Source: Bradyrhizobiaceae bacterium
Lineage (GTDB): Bacteria; Bacteroidota; Ignavibacteria; Kapaibacteriales; Kapaibacteriaceae
Assembly (NCBI GenBank): GCA_024103135.1
Contig: JAGFIZ010000102.1
Span: 21,365 to 85,364 of the forward strand
Direction: 5' to 3'
Length of the DNA stretch: 64,000 nt
Position numbers and translations under genes: made by a program. Below the pieces are notes generated by a model. The model did not search any database and had not been told where the DNA came from. It saw only the letters and a list, made by a program, of their open reading frames with translations. Of this stretch, positions 1-9,351 are shown in pieces. How positions within the stretch are numbered: the first letter of the stretch is position 1; every line of letters begins with the position of its first letter.

Positions 1-837
1 TATGAGATGAGCTGTACAGCACTGCAGATGCTCAATGCCTATGCTGCAATTGCCAATGGCGGAGTGATGATGGAGCCACGCTGCGTTCGTGCAATCAAGG
101 ATGCAAACGGCAAGACTGTTAAGGAGTTTCCACCACAACGGATTCGTCAGGTTGTCTCGGAACGCACTGCACACGACGTTACTTCGATGCTGGTCGGTGT
201 TGTAGAGAAAGGGACAGGCAAGAATGCGCAGATACCCGGCGTACAAATCGCTGGAAAGACAGGTACGGCACAGCAGCTGGTTGATGGATCGTACTCGCAG
301 AAAGCGTACACGGCATCGTTTGTGGGCTTTTACCCAGCACATGCACCACGTATTGCCATGATTGTCATGCTTGACCGCCCAACAACAAGCATCTACGGTG
401 GTACGGCATCAGCTCCAATCTTTCGGCGCATCGTACAGAAAACGATGACCATGCTGCGGTTGGACCTGAATACCATCGAGCGTATCACTGCGTCGGCAAC
501 TGCCGATAGCGTCATCGTACCAGACATACGTGGTCTATCGCCCCTTACCGCCGACACGGTATTGCGAAGACTTGGTCTGTCGGTGGACGATCCTGCCGAC
601 TCTGGCGTCGTGCTCAAGCAGCACCCTCCATACGGTCAGCACGTAGAGCGTGGCACAAAGGTGACGGTGACGCTAACGCCCCGGATGCCTCAGAGCCAGC
701 CCGATGTTCGCGGAATGCTTCTTCGAAGGGCCATCACGGTGCTGCATGCAGCGGGCTATGAAGTGCGGGTACGCGGACATGGCAAGGTGGTAAGCCAGCA
801 ATGGTCAGGAAAAACGTGTACCGTCGTTGCACAATAA
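1..837 (+). CDS. ftsI: Penicillin-binding protein, transpeptidase C-terminus with two PASTA domains (5' partial)
   Basis: The reading frame is open from base 1, so the gene starts upstream of the window; the ATG at 7 is internal. This is the end of a class B PBP (FtsI/PBP2-type), a periplasmic D,D-transpeptidase that cross-links septal or wall peptidoglycan. The visible part begins with the family's conserved stretch (LQMLNAYAAIANGG), followed by the KTG-box GKTGTAQ that lines the active site. The catalytic SxxK and SxN boxes must lie upstream. Two PASTA domains follow: one starting VPDIRGLSPL and a shorter second one starting PDVRGMLLRR. PASTA-tailed PBPs are known in Chlorobi/Ignavibacteria and Firmicutes, and they bind peptidoglycan or muropeptides. 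The family assignment is firm. The exact paralogue (ftsI or a sporulation-like PBP) cannot be fixed without the N-terminus. The following gene is not a mur gene, so a dcw-cluster context is not visible here. Confidence 0.9.
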   Translation, partial: YEMSCTALQMLNAYAAIANGGVMMEPRCVRAIKDANGKTVKEFPPQRIRQVVSERTAHDVTSMLVGVVEKGTGKNAQIPGVQIAGKTGTAQQLVDGSYSQKAYTASFVGFYPAHAPRIAMIVMLDRPTTSIYGGTASAPIFRRIVQKTMTMLRLDLNTIERITASATADSVIVPDIRGLSPLTADTVLRRLGLSVDDPADSGVVLKQHPPYGQHVERGTKVTVTLTPRMPQSQPDVRGMLLRRAITVLHAAGYEVRVRGHGKVVSQQWSGKTCTVVAQ

Positions 838-948
838 CGGTGTCAGTCAGGGGGCTATCGTCCTGTATGCCCTGTTGGTTATGTTGCTCTTTGTAACAAC
901 ATTCCCTGTTACGGGTTCTTTGTCGGCACACCACACACCTTGTCATTC

Positions 949-2982
949 ATGAATCGCATTACTCTGTCCATCGTGGCACTTGCGTTGTTCAGCGTGCTGA
1001 CGCAAACCGTCAGCGCGCAAGGGATGCGTACAACCTTCTTCAGGTTTGCCCCAACCCTCGTAAACGACGTCGAGCAGAAGACGGAGATCATTGATCGTCT
1101 ACCAGAAGGTGTACGGTACCAGCCACTACCACACAGTGGAGTGTTTGCCTTATTGACTCCACCTCCGGAGCTAGTTGTTAAGAATGGTCGGCTAGTGTTG
1201 ACGGCTGCCTTCAAGCCAGCCAATACTTTTTCATACCAAGAAGACATCCTTCTGGTAAGAATTCCGCAGAACATTCCCGATACCTTGCGATTGCGAATGA
1301 CAGGTACGGGTTATCGCATCAATCGTGAAGAGAAGCTCGATTTTGGAGCCGTTGTTATTGGTGATGAAGCAGTTCTCGAGGTATATGCCCGGGCAGGGAT
1401 TGCTGGTCTGAACAAGTGGCAGTTTAATGTTAACGATCTTGAAAAGCCGTTTGCTCTTCAAACGTTGAATGAGCCGGATAAACGGGGTGACACGCTGGTG
1501 TTCAAGTTCTCGTTTGCTCCTATAAAAATTGGTCAGTATGCTGATACCATCCGTCTAACGCGAACCATTGACGCAAAACCCGTCGAGACCATCGATGTTA
1601 TCCTTACTGGGTCTGGTATCAGATTTCCGATTAAGGACAAGGTGTCGTTTGGTGCGGTGTTAACGGCCGACACCGTCCGCAAGATGCGCACGTTCAAAAC
1701 CTTTGGTCATACACCACGATATCGAGTAGAACATCTACCCGAAGCCCCCTTTGCCATGATTCTGGCTGCAGACAACACACCGATTCCCAAGCCCCCTGAC
1801 AGCATCGTTGTTGGAGCCACATTCAAGCCAACGGTCCGGGGTGTGTTTACGGACAGCTTGGTACTCGTCCGCATTGGAAACTCACCAACTGATGTCTTCG
1901 ACACCATCGTAGTAACGTTTACTGGCGAAGCAGTCACGCAACCAGCCAAGGACTTCGTCGAGTTTGTGGACCTGATGGTAGGTGATTCCGTTGCAAAACC
2001 AGCAGTGATCACCCTTCCCACACCTACCGTCAACACACAGTTCTCCTACACTGTTCAACAGCATGATGCAGGCCCAGCGTCCAGCGTAGGCACAAAGGCA
2101 GATGGTAACACCGTCACCATCAAGTTCGACTGTAAGCCTACGAGTTATGCTGCAACACAAACGCAGGTATTCACGCTGTTCAGAAAACTCAAGAACATCG
2201 TTGTCGACTCAACACAACTATTCGTAACTACAACAATGAAACGCAGACCGGTTCACCTTACCGTGTGGGCCGATAGCGTGAGTGGTAGGATTGGCGACAC
2301 CGTTGAAGTGCCCATACGGTTTAGTGTTGGCGACAACGTCGATGCTACCGTTCTCCTTGGCCGGCTCATGATTCGACTGTCGTATAACCCGACCTTGTTC
2401 GTACCACAACAGAATCAATTTCTCAACACTTCAGTCGCAAATGATTCGGCCTTTGCGGAGCTCATCGCTCAGAACGTGAAGGTAGACGCAGGTAGTCAAA
2501 GTGGCGTGCTGGGTGTAGTAGAAGGGATACTCACCATGGGCGATGCTGACCGTTGTGCAATTCCACTTGTGGTCGAAAAACCAGATGTTGACGATGGAAT
2601 CGAGCTAACGGTTACGACGGTTGCTGGTAGTGTGGCCATTACGAACGTGTGGACGTATGGCAACGGCACACCACGATATGTGAATCCGCTACAAGGCATG
2701 CTTACGCTGGATGCACAGCCAAATCCCGTTACGTCCGCTTCTACACTCGTTGTCACGAATGTACCCGCCCAACAGGGATCTCTGATTATCACCGATGCTA
2801 CCGGAAAGCTTATTGCAAACCTTACCGATCAGTTGCGTTCAGGGACAACATCGTGGACACTTGCCAAGGGTTCTGGATCCCCAGTGTCGCTGAGCCCTGG
2901 CAGCTACTATGCCCGCCTTGTGGTTGCGGGAATTTCGGCCGACCAGATTTATGCAGTTACGCGGCTGATAGTAGTCCAGTAA
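949..2982 (+). CDS. T9SS-secreted multidomain protein with HYDIN-like Ig repeats and cohesin-like domain
   Basis: A protein of about 677 aa with a Sec signal peptide (MNRITLSIVALALFSVLTQT, cleavage after VSAQ). The N-terminal two thirds hold repeated beta-sandwich segments, each opening with a LDFGAVVIGD or VSFGAVLTAD type motif. These resemble ASPM/SPD2/Hydin 'choice-of-anchor D' Ig domains. Residues about 434-575 look cohesin-like (VWADSVSGRIGDTVEVPIRF). From about residue 586 (LDAQPNPVTSAS) to the end is a type A T9SS sorting domain, so the product should cross the outer membrane by T9SS and be anchored to the surface or released. I prefer the ATG at 949 to the in-frame TTG at 940 because it gives a normal signal peptide; no clear Shine-Dalgarno is visible for either. 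It lies 8 nt before the OmpA-like gene and is probably cotranscribed with it. The binding partner is unknown. Confidence 0.8.
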   Translation: MNRITLSIVALALFSVLTQTVSAQGMRTTFFRFAPTLVNDVEQKTEIIDRLPEGVRYQPLPHSGVFALLTPPPELVVKNGRLVLTAAFKPANTFSYQEDILLVRIPQNIPDTLRLRMTGTGYRINREEKLDFGAVVIGDEAVLEVYARAGIAGLNKWQFNVNDLEKPFALQTLNEPDKRGDTLVFKFSFAPIKIGQYADTIRLTRTIDAKPVETIDVILTGSGIRFPIKDKVSFGAVLTADTVRKMRTFKTFGHTPRYRVEHLPEAPFAMILAADNTPIPKPPDSIVVGATFKPTVRGVFTDSLVLVRIGNSPTDVFDTIVVTFTGEAVTQPAKDFVEFVDLMVGDSVAKPAVITLPTPTVNTQFSYTVQQHDAGPASSVGTKADGNTVTIKFDCKPTSYAATQTQVFTLFRKLKNIVVDSTQLFVTTTMKRRPVHLTVWADSVSGRIGDTVEVPIRFSVGDNVDATVLLGRLMIRLSYNPTLFVPQQNQFLNTSVANDSAFAELIAQNVKVDAGSQSGVLGVVEGILTMGDADRCAIPLVVEKPDVDDGIELTVTTVAGSVAITNVWTYGNGTPRYVNPLQGMLTLDAQPNPVTSASTLVVTNVPAQQGSLIITDATGKLIANLTDQLRSGTTSWTLAKGSGSPVSLSPGSYYARLVVAGISADQIYAVTRLIVVQ

Positions 2983-2990
2983 ATTCGTAG

Positions 2991-4976
2991 GTGCCCCGCC
3001 ACCTGCAATTCCTTTGCATACTCCTCTTCCTTACCCTTTGCGTTGGAAGAATCCATGCTCAATCAGATGTGATTCTGAGAGGGGGCTTTGGCGTTAGTGC
3101 ACAGTTTCCTGTCGGCCTGTTTGTTTCGCCGGTGGCATTACCAAATCCACCAGACCGGTTGTTGTTTAGTCCAGCAGGGGGTGGACTCCGACCTTCGTTG
3201 ATGCTAGGTGCCGACATTGGTCTTACCGACCCGTGGCGAGTAGGTGCATCCATACTCGTCTCAAGCGTGGGCATGGATTACACAGCTCAAGAGCGAACCA
3301 TCATCGCAACGCCAAATGGAACAACGAGGACGGCAACTCTTGAGCATACGTTGCAATTAGGTCTTACCTTGGCAGCACTGCGTCCCTATACTCGATACCA
3401 GCTCACCCAGAATTTCGCCCTAGAACTAGGTCTGCCCATTATGGTGATCACCGGATCAACCTACACGCAGACCATGCGGTTTATTGACCCAGCAAACCTG
3501 ACCTTTGTTGATGGTCGGCTAGAGCAAACAACAGGCAGTGGTTCCACACCTGGAAGTCCTTCAGTTGCCGTCGGACTGGATGTTGGTGCCGAGTGGGACA
3601 TTCCCGTAAACGAACGACTCTGGATTACGCCTGGCTTAAGCGTCGGTACAAATCTTACGTCATGGAACACTGGTGCCATGATGCGAACCATTGCGATTAC
3701 GCCGAGCATTGGCGTAGGCTATGCACTCTTCCAAGCCGAGCCGCAGCTCATCAGCGACACGTCGTATGTGCGCGACACAGTGGTGATCCTGAGCAATCGC
3801 GTGAAGGCGGACAGTACGGAGCTGCTTGAGCGTACTGTGCAGACGACGCAGACCGATACCTTGATCAGCACAGTCATCACCGAGCACTACCGCACCTACG
3901 TGCCAAAGCCCCCCTCCGTCCTCCGTGCATCTCTGAGACTGATGTTTGAGAATGCCGACGGTGGACTAAGCAAGGAAGCCACCCTACGAGTGCGAACAGT
4001 CAAGCGTACTAGGGTTGTGCCAGTGCTCCCGCTGGTAGTGTTCGACGAAGGCCGTGCAGAGATCCCATCGCGATACGTCCAGTTGGACAAGCATGCAGCA
4101 AGAGGGTGGACGCTTGATCTGGCCCTTACAGGCGGACGTCACTGGCAGTATCACGTCATGAACATCGCTGGTGCACGACTACGCGCGAATCGCGGACAAA
4201 GCGTACAACTGATTGTGTATGACGACGGAACGGACGAAGGCAAACAACTAGCACAACAGCGCGTCGAGAATGTGCGTTCATACCTATCCACAACCTTTGG
4301 CTTGTCTGCACAACAGCTCAAGGTCGAGGCACGTAACGGTCAGCGATCTCAGCAGCCCTGGGTGTTTATTGTCGACACCACACGTAGAGTGTTGGCACCG
4401 ATTCAAGCCACCGACACAGTAACCGAGTCGAGACTACCACGCGTGCGTATCACACCCGAAGTCGTAAGTGAAGCCAGTGTACGTTCCTGGCAATTGGTTA
4501 TGTCGCAAGGAACAAAGCACGTTGACTCAAGCAAGGGCGTAGGTGCCGTTCCATCTACGCTTGTGTGGGACATGAATGAAAGTCTCGAGCCAGGCCAAGC
4601 ATTCGACGCACCGATCACCATTCAACTCTCCGTTACCGACGCCGAAGGAACGAAGGCACAAAGTGATCAAGGCCTTGTCACGTTGGTCGAGAAAGCAACA
4701 ACCAGCACAGAGTCCACCTCTACACGTCTGGAAGTACTCCGTTGGATTGGTGCAGACTACTTGCATACACCTGATGTAGACATCTTTGGCACGAGTCCCA
4801 AGTTCGACAGGATAGAAGTGTATCCCTCACCTTCCAGACGTGCCGACTTCTTCGTTGTCGATGCACCAGCAACCGTACATCCCGTTGGTGCGAAGGTGTG
4901 GTTCAGGGACGGACTACAGGAACCTGAGCGTGCACTGTTCGAACATGCAGAGCTCTACATCACGGAGAGCAGGTAG
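2991..4976 (+). CDS. OmpA-family outer-membrane protein with N-terminal beta-barrel
   Basis: A protein of 661 aa starting at GTG 2991, with a signal peptide ending GRIHAQ. Residues about 25-250 look like an outer-membrane beta-barrel (alternating hydrophobic strands, many Gly and aromatic residues, and sequence of the form LGADIGLTDPWRVGAS). After a Thr/Val-rich linker, residues about 345-455 form an OmpA-like peptidoglycan-binding domain: LPLVVFDEGRAEIPSRYVQL, then a D-D-G-T-D-E-G-K segment, RVENVRSYL and LKVEARNG. A C-terminal extension of about 200 residues looks like further beta-sandwich. The likely role is to tether the outer membrane to peptidoglycan, possibly as part of T9SS or another envelope machine. 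The adjacency to a T9SS cargo gene 8 nt upstream supports an envelope role, but the specific function is inferred. Confidence 0.75.
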   Translation: MPRHLQFLCILLFLTLCVGRIHAQSDVILRGGFGVSAQFPVGLFVSPVALPNPPDRLLFSPAGGGLRPSLMLGADIGLTDPWRVGASILVSSVGMDYTAQERTIIATPNGTTRTATLEHTLQLGLTLAALRPYTRYQLTQNFALELGLPIMVITGSTYTQTMRFIDPANLTFVDGRLEQTTGSGSTPGSPSVAVGLDVGAEWDIPVNERLWITPGLSVGTNLTSWNTGAMMRTIAITPSIGVGYALFQAEPQLISDTSYVRDTVVILSNRVKADSTELLERTVQTTQTDTLISTVITEHYRTYVPKPPSVLRASLRLMFENADGGLSKEATLRVRTVKRTRVVPVLPLVVFDEGRAEIPSRYVQLDKHAARGWTLDLALTGGRHWQYHVMNIAGARLRANRGQSVQLIVYDDGTDEGKQLAQQRVENVRSYLSTTFGLSAQQLKVEARNGQRSQQPWVFIVDTTRRVLAPIQATDTVTESRLPRVRITPEVVSEASVRSWQLVMSQGTKHVDSSKGVGAVPSTLVWDMNESLEPGQAFDAPITIQLSVTDAEGTKAQSDQGLVTLVEKATTSTESTSTRLEVLRWIGADYLHTPDVDIFGTSPKFDRIEVYPSPSRRADFFVVDAPATVHPVGAKVWFRDGLQEPERALFEHAELYITESR

Positions 4977-5067
4977 TCAGCAACGCACGTAGAAGCAGCC
5001 ATCAACGGCATTAACGCACTTGCGCATGACCTGTAGAATTCAAGCTGCTCCTAGCCCAACCAAATGA

Positions 5068-5955
5068 TTACCGCAAAGCGTCCAGCGCTTCTTGATATTC
5101 CTCGAATGCAAGTCCTGCAGAGCGCGCCAACTCGATAGCCTTTGACAATTGCAGACGTGCTTCTGCAGTGTTTCCACCATCGCGGGCAACGAGTCCGAGC
5201 GAGCCATGTGCAGCAACCTGGTACTGGACGATGCGTGCTGTACGTGCCTGCTGCAGTGCAGCATTCAAGTATTCCGTTGCCTTCTGCAGGTTGTTGCGTT
5301 GTCTGTACTGATTGCCGATTTGAAGAGCAATCTGTGCACACTGTAGCGTTTTCTTCTGCGCCACACATTGTGCATAGTCAGACTCCAGCTCTGCAAGTAC
5401 CGAGTTCGGTGAGTTTGCCTCTGCTGTGGCACTCTTGGAGATCTGTTGTTGAGGCACTACTGGAGTTACGTGGTTATCAGGTGCCTGTGGTTGCGGCTTA
5501 GGTGTTGTTTTCGGACTCGTAGGTTCAGTGATGGGGCTTTGTACCTGTGGTGCCTGAACCTGTTGGCTCACCACTGGTTGTTGCCGAACAACTGGTGCTG
5601 GCTTAGGAGCAGGAGAAGTCGACTGTAGAGCAAGGTAAACAGCACCACCACCAACAGCAACGACGCCAGCGCTTGCAATCCAGCCCCATGAGCTAGAAAG
5701 AAAATGTCCAATACCAACAGCACCAACGGAAGCAGCAGCGATCTTGGCCACCATTGAGCTTTCGACCGATTGGAGAAAGCCCACTGGGGCCGGTGCTGTA
5801 TCTGTGCCTTTGCGGAGCAGGTTTTCAACCGACACCATGTCGTCGACCTCTGCGGCGAACGCTGGGTCAGCAGAACGGCGTGCTTCAAACTCAAGCATCT
5901 GCTCGTTTGTTAGCGTACCATCAAGGTAACCAGAGAGGAGTTCGTCGTTCGTCAT
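5068..5955 (-). CDS. Putative anti-sigma factor with one TM segment and C-terminal TPR-like repeats
   Basis: A protein of 295 aa whose start overlaps the end of the ECF sigma gene by 4 nt (ATGA), so the two should be translationally coupled. The N-terminal 50 residues (MTNDELLSGYLDGTLTNEQM, then EFEARRSADPAFAAEV) match the usual anti-sigma N-terminus that grips the sigma factor, but there is no HxxxCxxC zinc motif. Residues about 90-110 (WIASAGVVAVGGGAVYLAL) form a single membrane span. A Pro/Gln-rich linker follows, then about 100 residues of helical, TPR-like repeats (CAQIALQIGNQYRQRNNLQK, ATEYLNAALQQA, LQLSKAIELARSAG) predicted to face the periplasm. The topology suggests that the TPR part senses an envelope signal through protein binding and controls release of the sigma factor. 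The role is inferred from gene order and layout. Confidence 0.75.
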   Translation of the reverse strand: MTNDELLSGYLDGTLTNEQMLEFEARRSADPAFAAEVDDMVSVENLLRKGTDTAPAPVGFLQSVESSMVAKIAAASVGAVGIGHFLSSSWGWIASAGVVAVGGGAVYLALQSTSPAPKPAPVVRQQPVVSQQVQAPQVQSPITEPTSPKTTPKPQPQAPDNHVTPVVPQQQISKSATAEANSPNSVLAELESDYAQCVAQKKTLQCAQIALQIGNQYRQRNNLQKATEYLNAALQQARTARIVQYQVAAHGSLGLVARDGGNTAEARLQLSKAIELARSAGLAFEEYQEALDALR

Positions 5956-6500
5956 TTCAGTTCGTTCAGGATCGGTGACAGGTGATTCGTGATTTGTTGT
6001 TTTGCTCTGAACACTCTCACCTTGGCAAGTGAAACAGAGATACCCAAGGTTTGGGCGATTTCTTCATATGACAGTTCGTCGAAGTATCTAAGTTCAAGCG
6101 CTTCTCTAAACTCATCGGCCAGATGTTTGATGGCATGTTGCAATGCGTCCTTCAGCATGAAGTCGGCACTCCGTCCATCGTGCTCGTCCGGCGTGTGAAT
6201 ATCCTCATTCAATTCCGTGGTATTCTTTCGATTCCTGATTGCTTTCAGACACGAGTTGCGTGTAATGGTAAACAACCAAGCAGCAAAAGAACCATCAACG
6301 AAAGCCTGTCGTTTGTCATAGATCGTCATCATCACCAACTGAAACACATCCTGTGCTTCTTCGTGGTTGCCTAAGGCGCGTAGACAGTAGGCATACACAC
6401 GTTTGTCGTACCTGCGATAGAGAGCGGTGAAGGCCTGTTCATCGTTCTTGTCGCGGATAACGGCAAAGACCTCTTCGTCGGACAACAAGTCAAATGTCAT
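5952..6500 (-). CDS. ECF-family RNA polymerase sigma factor
   Basis: An extracytoplasmic-function sigma factor of 182 aa that directs RNA polymerase to a small stress regulon. Region 2 lies at about residues 22-95 (FTALYRRYDKRVYAYCLRAL, EEAQDVFQLVMMTIYDKR, FAAWLFTITRNSCLKAIRNR) and region 4 at about 125-178 (EFREALELRYFDELSYEEIA, QTLGISVSLAKVRVFRAKQQ). There is no region 3, as expected for the class. The next gene overlaps it by 4 nt and encodes its likely membrane anti-sigma factor. The divergent gene at 6636, an outer-membrane protein, is a plausible target because the 135-bp space between them must carry both promoters. The family is certain; the regulon is inferred. Confidence 0.93.
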   Translation of the reverse strand: MTFDLLSDEEVFAVIRDKNDEQAFTALYRRYDKRVYAYCLRALGNHEEAQDVFQLVMMTIYDKRQAFVDGSFAAWLFTITRNSCLKAIRNRKNTTELNEDIHTPDEHDGRSADFMLKDALQHAIKHLADEFREALELRYFDELSYEEIAQTLGISVSLAKVRVFRAKQQITNHLSPILNELK

Positions 6501-6635
6501 ATTCCAGTTGATTGAGATTCGTCCAAAGAATCCGCAACCAGTAAACCCGTTACAAACGGTTTCATGGTAGGCACGCTGAACCTACGGGAATTTTCGTAAC
6601 ATGGTATGATTTTTCAATCCATCGGGTAGGGAACC
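6501..6635. promoter_or_regulatory. Divergent intergenic region between ECF sigma gene and OMP gene
   Basis: This 135-bp gap separates the minus-strand sigma/anti-sigma operon from the plus-strand outer-membrane protein gene and must hold both promoters. It contains TGAACCTACGGGAATTTTCG at about 6577-6596. The GAACC part resembles the GGAAC-type -35 box of many ECF promoters, which would fit autoregulation. This is only pattern resemblance; no -10 element can be assigned with confidence. Confidence 0.35.
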
Positions 6636-7412
6636 ATGAATAAACTGATAGTCCTTGCAATGCTTGTACTTGGAACAATCGGACTCCAAGCACAGGACGA
6701 CACACGAGCCATGGGTGCAGATTCTGTAACCGTGCATGGCAGCAATGCCGAGACGGCAAGCTCCGACAAGTACAACCTTGGCGTTGGAGTAAGTATCGGC
6801 GGATTCGGAGGTGGAATTTCCATTGAGAATGCCGAAGGTAGAAAGGTTAATCCTGCCTTCTGGGCACTACCCAGCTACGGTGCCGTGATCTATGCTCCGT
6901 TTGGGAAGGGGTCGGAGATGGGTGGACGCCTGGATATCGGCGTGAGCTCGACAGGCACCAAGACACGTCCATACGAGAACTACGACGGCAAGGGCAACTG
7001 GCAGGGCTTCTTCAACGAGAAGTACACCTACTTTACGATTGCACCACAGGTAAGCTTGATGGGCGTAATCCTTGGTGTAGGCATCAACTTCCCGATGTCC
7101 GGAGAGCGGTGGAATCCCAATAGCTCGGCTGCACGGTACTATGTTGACAAAGAGATTCTCACAAGCCCAAAGCTCGACGTTCGCCTTGGCGGGATGATCA
7201 CAGTTTGGAAAACAACGCATGGCCGTCTATTCGTCGACCTACAAGCCAAGTATGATTTGGGTGGAGGATTCAAGGACGATATGTACCTCTACGGCACACC
7301 CGTGACGAGTCTGGGCAATCCAGTGCCTGCACAACAGGCTGACCCGACAATCAACCTTACCACGGCAAGTTGCAGCATTGGCATCGGCTACATCTTCAAT
7401 GTTGGCTTCTGA
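6636..7412 (+). CDS. Outer-membrane beta-barrel protein of unknown function
   Basis: A protein of 258 aa with a clear signal peptide (MNKLIVLAMLVLGTIGLQAQ). The mature part is rich in Gly and aromatic residues in alternating strands (YNLGVGVSIGGFGGGISIEN, LGGMITVWKTTHGRLFVDLQ). It ends SCSIGIGYIFNVGF; a final strand with a C-terminal Phe is the classic signal recognised by the BAM complex. I therefore predict a small outer-membrane barrel of about 8-10 strands. No substrate or named family is recognised. It is divergent from the sigma factor gene and is followed 47 nt later by a lipoprotein gene, so the pair may be cotranscribed as an envelope-stress output. Confidence 0.65.
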   Translation: MNKLIVLAMLVLGTIGLQAQDDTRAMGADSVTVHGSNAETASSDKYNLGVGVSIGGFGGGISIENAEGRKVNPAFWALPSYGAVIYAPFGKGSEMGGRLDIGVSSTGTKTRPYENYDGKGNWQGFFNEKYTYFTIAPQVSLMGVILGVGINFPMSGERWNPNSSAARYYVDKEILTSPKLDVRLGGMITVWKTTHGRLFVDLQAKYDLGGGFKDDMYLYGTPVTSLGNPVPAQQADPTINLTTASCSIGIGYIFNVGF

Positions 7413-7459
7413 TACCAAGCCCCCTATCAAACACTTTGATCACAACCTGACCTTTGAAC

Positions 7460-8125
7460 ATGAAAACACTCAGCAAGAATCTCGCATTGATCGCAGTATT
7501 GGCAGGCATTGCAACGTCATGTCACGTTGGTCCTTCGGGTCCGGATCCAGGACAAGAGCTTCGGATAAACTATACGGAAGGTGCGTTGAACATTCCGCAG
7601 ACGTATGAGAAATCGGCCGACCTGATTATCTCTGGTGATAGCGTGAAGCTTACCAGCGCTGTGTTCTTGCACGACACGATCCGCAATTCCGACCTCTATT
7701 TCAGCAGTACACCGATCTCGGCGTTTAGTCAGCCCGACATCGACATTCGTTTTCTAGGTAGTCTACCAACAGGCCCCGCAACATTCGAGTGGGAGCCAAC
7801 CAAGTTCAACAAGAATACTCCACCATCGAATGGCGACATCACCACGGGTGTTGTCGTTCGCTACCGTGGCATCGAATACTATCCGGTAGAAGGGACAACG
7901 GTTATTACGCACGTCCGCAAGCAGGACAATGGCAACATTGCCGGCATCTCTGGTTACTTCAACGGCAAGCTCCGCGCCATCTGGCCAGCTTGGTTCAGGT
8001 CAACTGTTGGTGCACCAGTGCCACCAGGATACGATCCGGCAAATCCATCGTTGGTTGGAGAGAACCTCACGGTACATAGCTGTGTGTTCTCCAATCTTTC
8101 AACGAGTAATATTCCGGTGAAGTAA
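7460..8125 (+). CDS. Predicted lipoprotein
   Basis: The ATG at 7460 gives a lipoprotein signal peptide, MKTLSKNLALIAVLAGIATS followed directly by Cys, with a lipobox-like ATSC; the TTG at 7454 adds only two residues. The mature protein of about 200 residues starts with a Gly/Pro-rich tether (HVGPSGPDPG) and then shows beta-rich sequence without recognisable motifs. It is expected to be lipidated and held at the inner or outer membrane. It lies 47 nt after the outer-membrane protein gene, which suggests partner envelope proteins. The function is not recognised. Confidence 0.6.
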   Translation: MKTLSKNLALIAVLAGIATSCHVGPSGPDPGQELRINYTEGALNIPQTYEKSADLIISGDSVKLTSAVFLHDTIRNSDLYFSSTPISAFSQPDIDIRFLGSLPTGPATFEWEPTKFNKNTPPSNGDITTGVVVRYRGIEYYPVEGTTVITHVRKQDNGNIAGISGYFNGKLRAIWPAWFRSTVGAPVPPGYDPANPSLVGENLTVHSCVFSNLSTSNIPVK

Positions 8126-8157
8126 ACTATCGCAGTTAACTCAACATTCTTCGAAGC

Positions 8158-9351
8158 ATGATTAGTGCAAACAACCCATCGTTCTGGGATTCCGATGCAC
8201 AGCTTGAGTGGCATGCAGACAACGAGGAAGCCTCCAAGAATGCTGATGTAGCAATTATCGGTGGTGGGCTGCTTGGCTCGATTATCGCCAGGCAGCTCCA
8301 CCAGCGTGAACCAGAACTACGATGCGTTGTCATTGAACGCGGCAAGCGTCCTTACGGCGCCAGTACCCGCAATGCCGGCTTTGCCTGCTATGGTTCGCTC
8401 GGCGAAGTCGTGTCCGATATCGACCGTCTAGGCAAGCAGGGGGCTAAGGATCTTGTTGCACGTAGAGTCGACGGTCTGCAAAAGCTTCGCTCAATGGTCG
8501 GCAATGATGCGCAGGTTGGATTTGAAGTAACGGGTGGACATGAAGTGTACCTATCCGACGATCCGGCCTTGGAGCGCATCGAAGAGGTCAACGCACTCCT
8601 AGCACCCATCTTTCCCGACGTGCCATACGTCTTACGGGACGATCTAATTGCCGCCAATGGTTTGTCCAATCGCGTTCAACACCTTGTGTACACACCGTAC
8701 GAGGGTATGCTGCATAGTGGACATCTATTGCAAGCACTCGAACCTAACACGATTGTTCGTGGTACAGTCGTTGGTATTGAGCGTCACGCCACACAGGACG
8801 CTCAGGAGCGGTGGACGCTTTCGATTGAATCATCGGTTGATGGCGTCGCCATGCGCAGTACCATGCATGTGCCTCGCGTAATCGTCGCCACCAATGCATG
8901 GCTACCAGAGCTGGTGCCAAGTCTAGCCGTAGAGCCTGGCAGAGGACAGATGCTCATTACCAAGCCCCTTGCCAACCTAGCTCTTCGTGGAACCTTTCAC
9001 ATGAGAGCGGGCTTCGTGTACTTCCGCAATGTTGGGAACAGGGTGATGTTAGGGGGCGGACGAATGGTGGCGTTCGACGAAGAGCGCACGTTTAGCATGG
9101 ATACCACACCGATCATCCAGGACTACCTACACGAGATACTCACCACCATCATTCTTCCCGACCAGCACGTTGATATCGACGCGCGCTGGTCCGGCACGAT
9201 GGCCTTTACCCCTGACCACCTTCCATTTATCAAGCAGGTGAGTGATGGTTTGTGGGCGGCGATGACCTGTAACGGTATGGGTGTGGCGTTAGCCAGCAAC
9301 ATCGCATCGGAAGTGGCTGCCGTAGTTTTGCAAGATGTTGCCAGCACGTGA
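8158..9351 (+). CDS. FAD-dependent oxidoreductase of the D-amino acid oxidase (DAO/DadA/GlyOx) family
   Basis: A protein of 397 aa. The Rossmann dinucleotide-binding motif is at residues about 30-47 (ADVAIIGGGLLGSIIARQL, GxGxxG form at 35-40), followed by the acidic residue at the end of strand 2 (VVIERGKRPYGAST). The next part, NAGFACYGSLGEVV, matches the flavin-contacting loop of DAO-family enzymes. The C-terminal region ARWSGTMAFTPDHLPFIKQV and CNGMGVALASNIA is the family's second FAD-contact block. Such enzymes oxidise amine groups of amino acids or sarcosine-like substrates; the substrate here cannot be predicted. The last 17 nt overlap the start of rlmN in another frame, so the two genes are probably cotranscribed. 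Confidence 0.85.
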   Translation: MISANNPSFWDSDAQLEWHADNEEASKNADVAIIGGGLLGSIIARQLHQREPELRCVVIERGKRPYGASTRNAGFACYGSLGEVVSDIDRLGKQGAKDLVARRVDGLQKLRSMVGNDAQVGFEVTGGHEVYLSDDPALERIEEVNALLAPIFPDVPYVLRDDLIAANGLSNRVQHLVYTPYEGMLHSGHLLQALEPNTIVRGTVVGIERHATQDAQERWTLSIESSVDGVAMRSTMHVPRVIVATNAWLPELVPSLAVEPGRGQMLITKPLANLALRGTFHMRAGFVYFRNVGNRVMLGGGRMVAFDEERTFSMDTTPIIQDYLHEILTTIILPDQHVDIDARWSGTMAFTPDHLPFIKQVSDGLWAAMTCNGMGVALASNIASEVAAVVLQDVAST

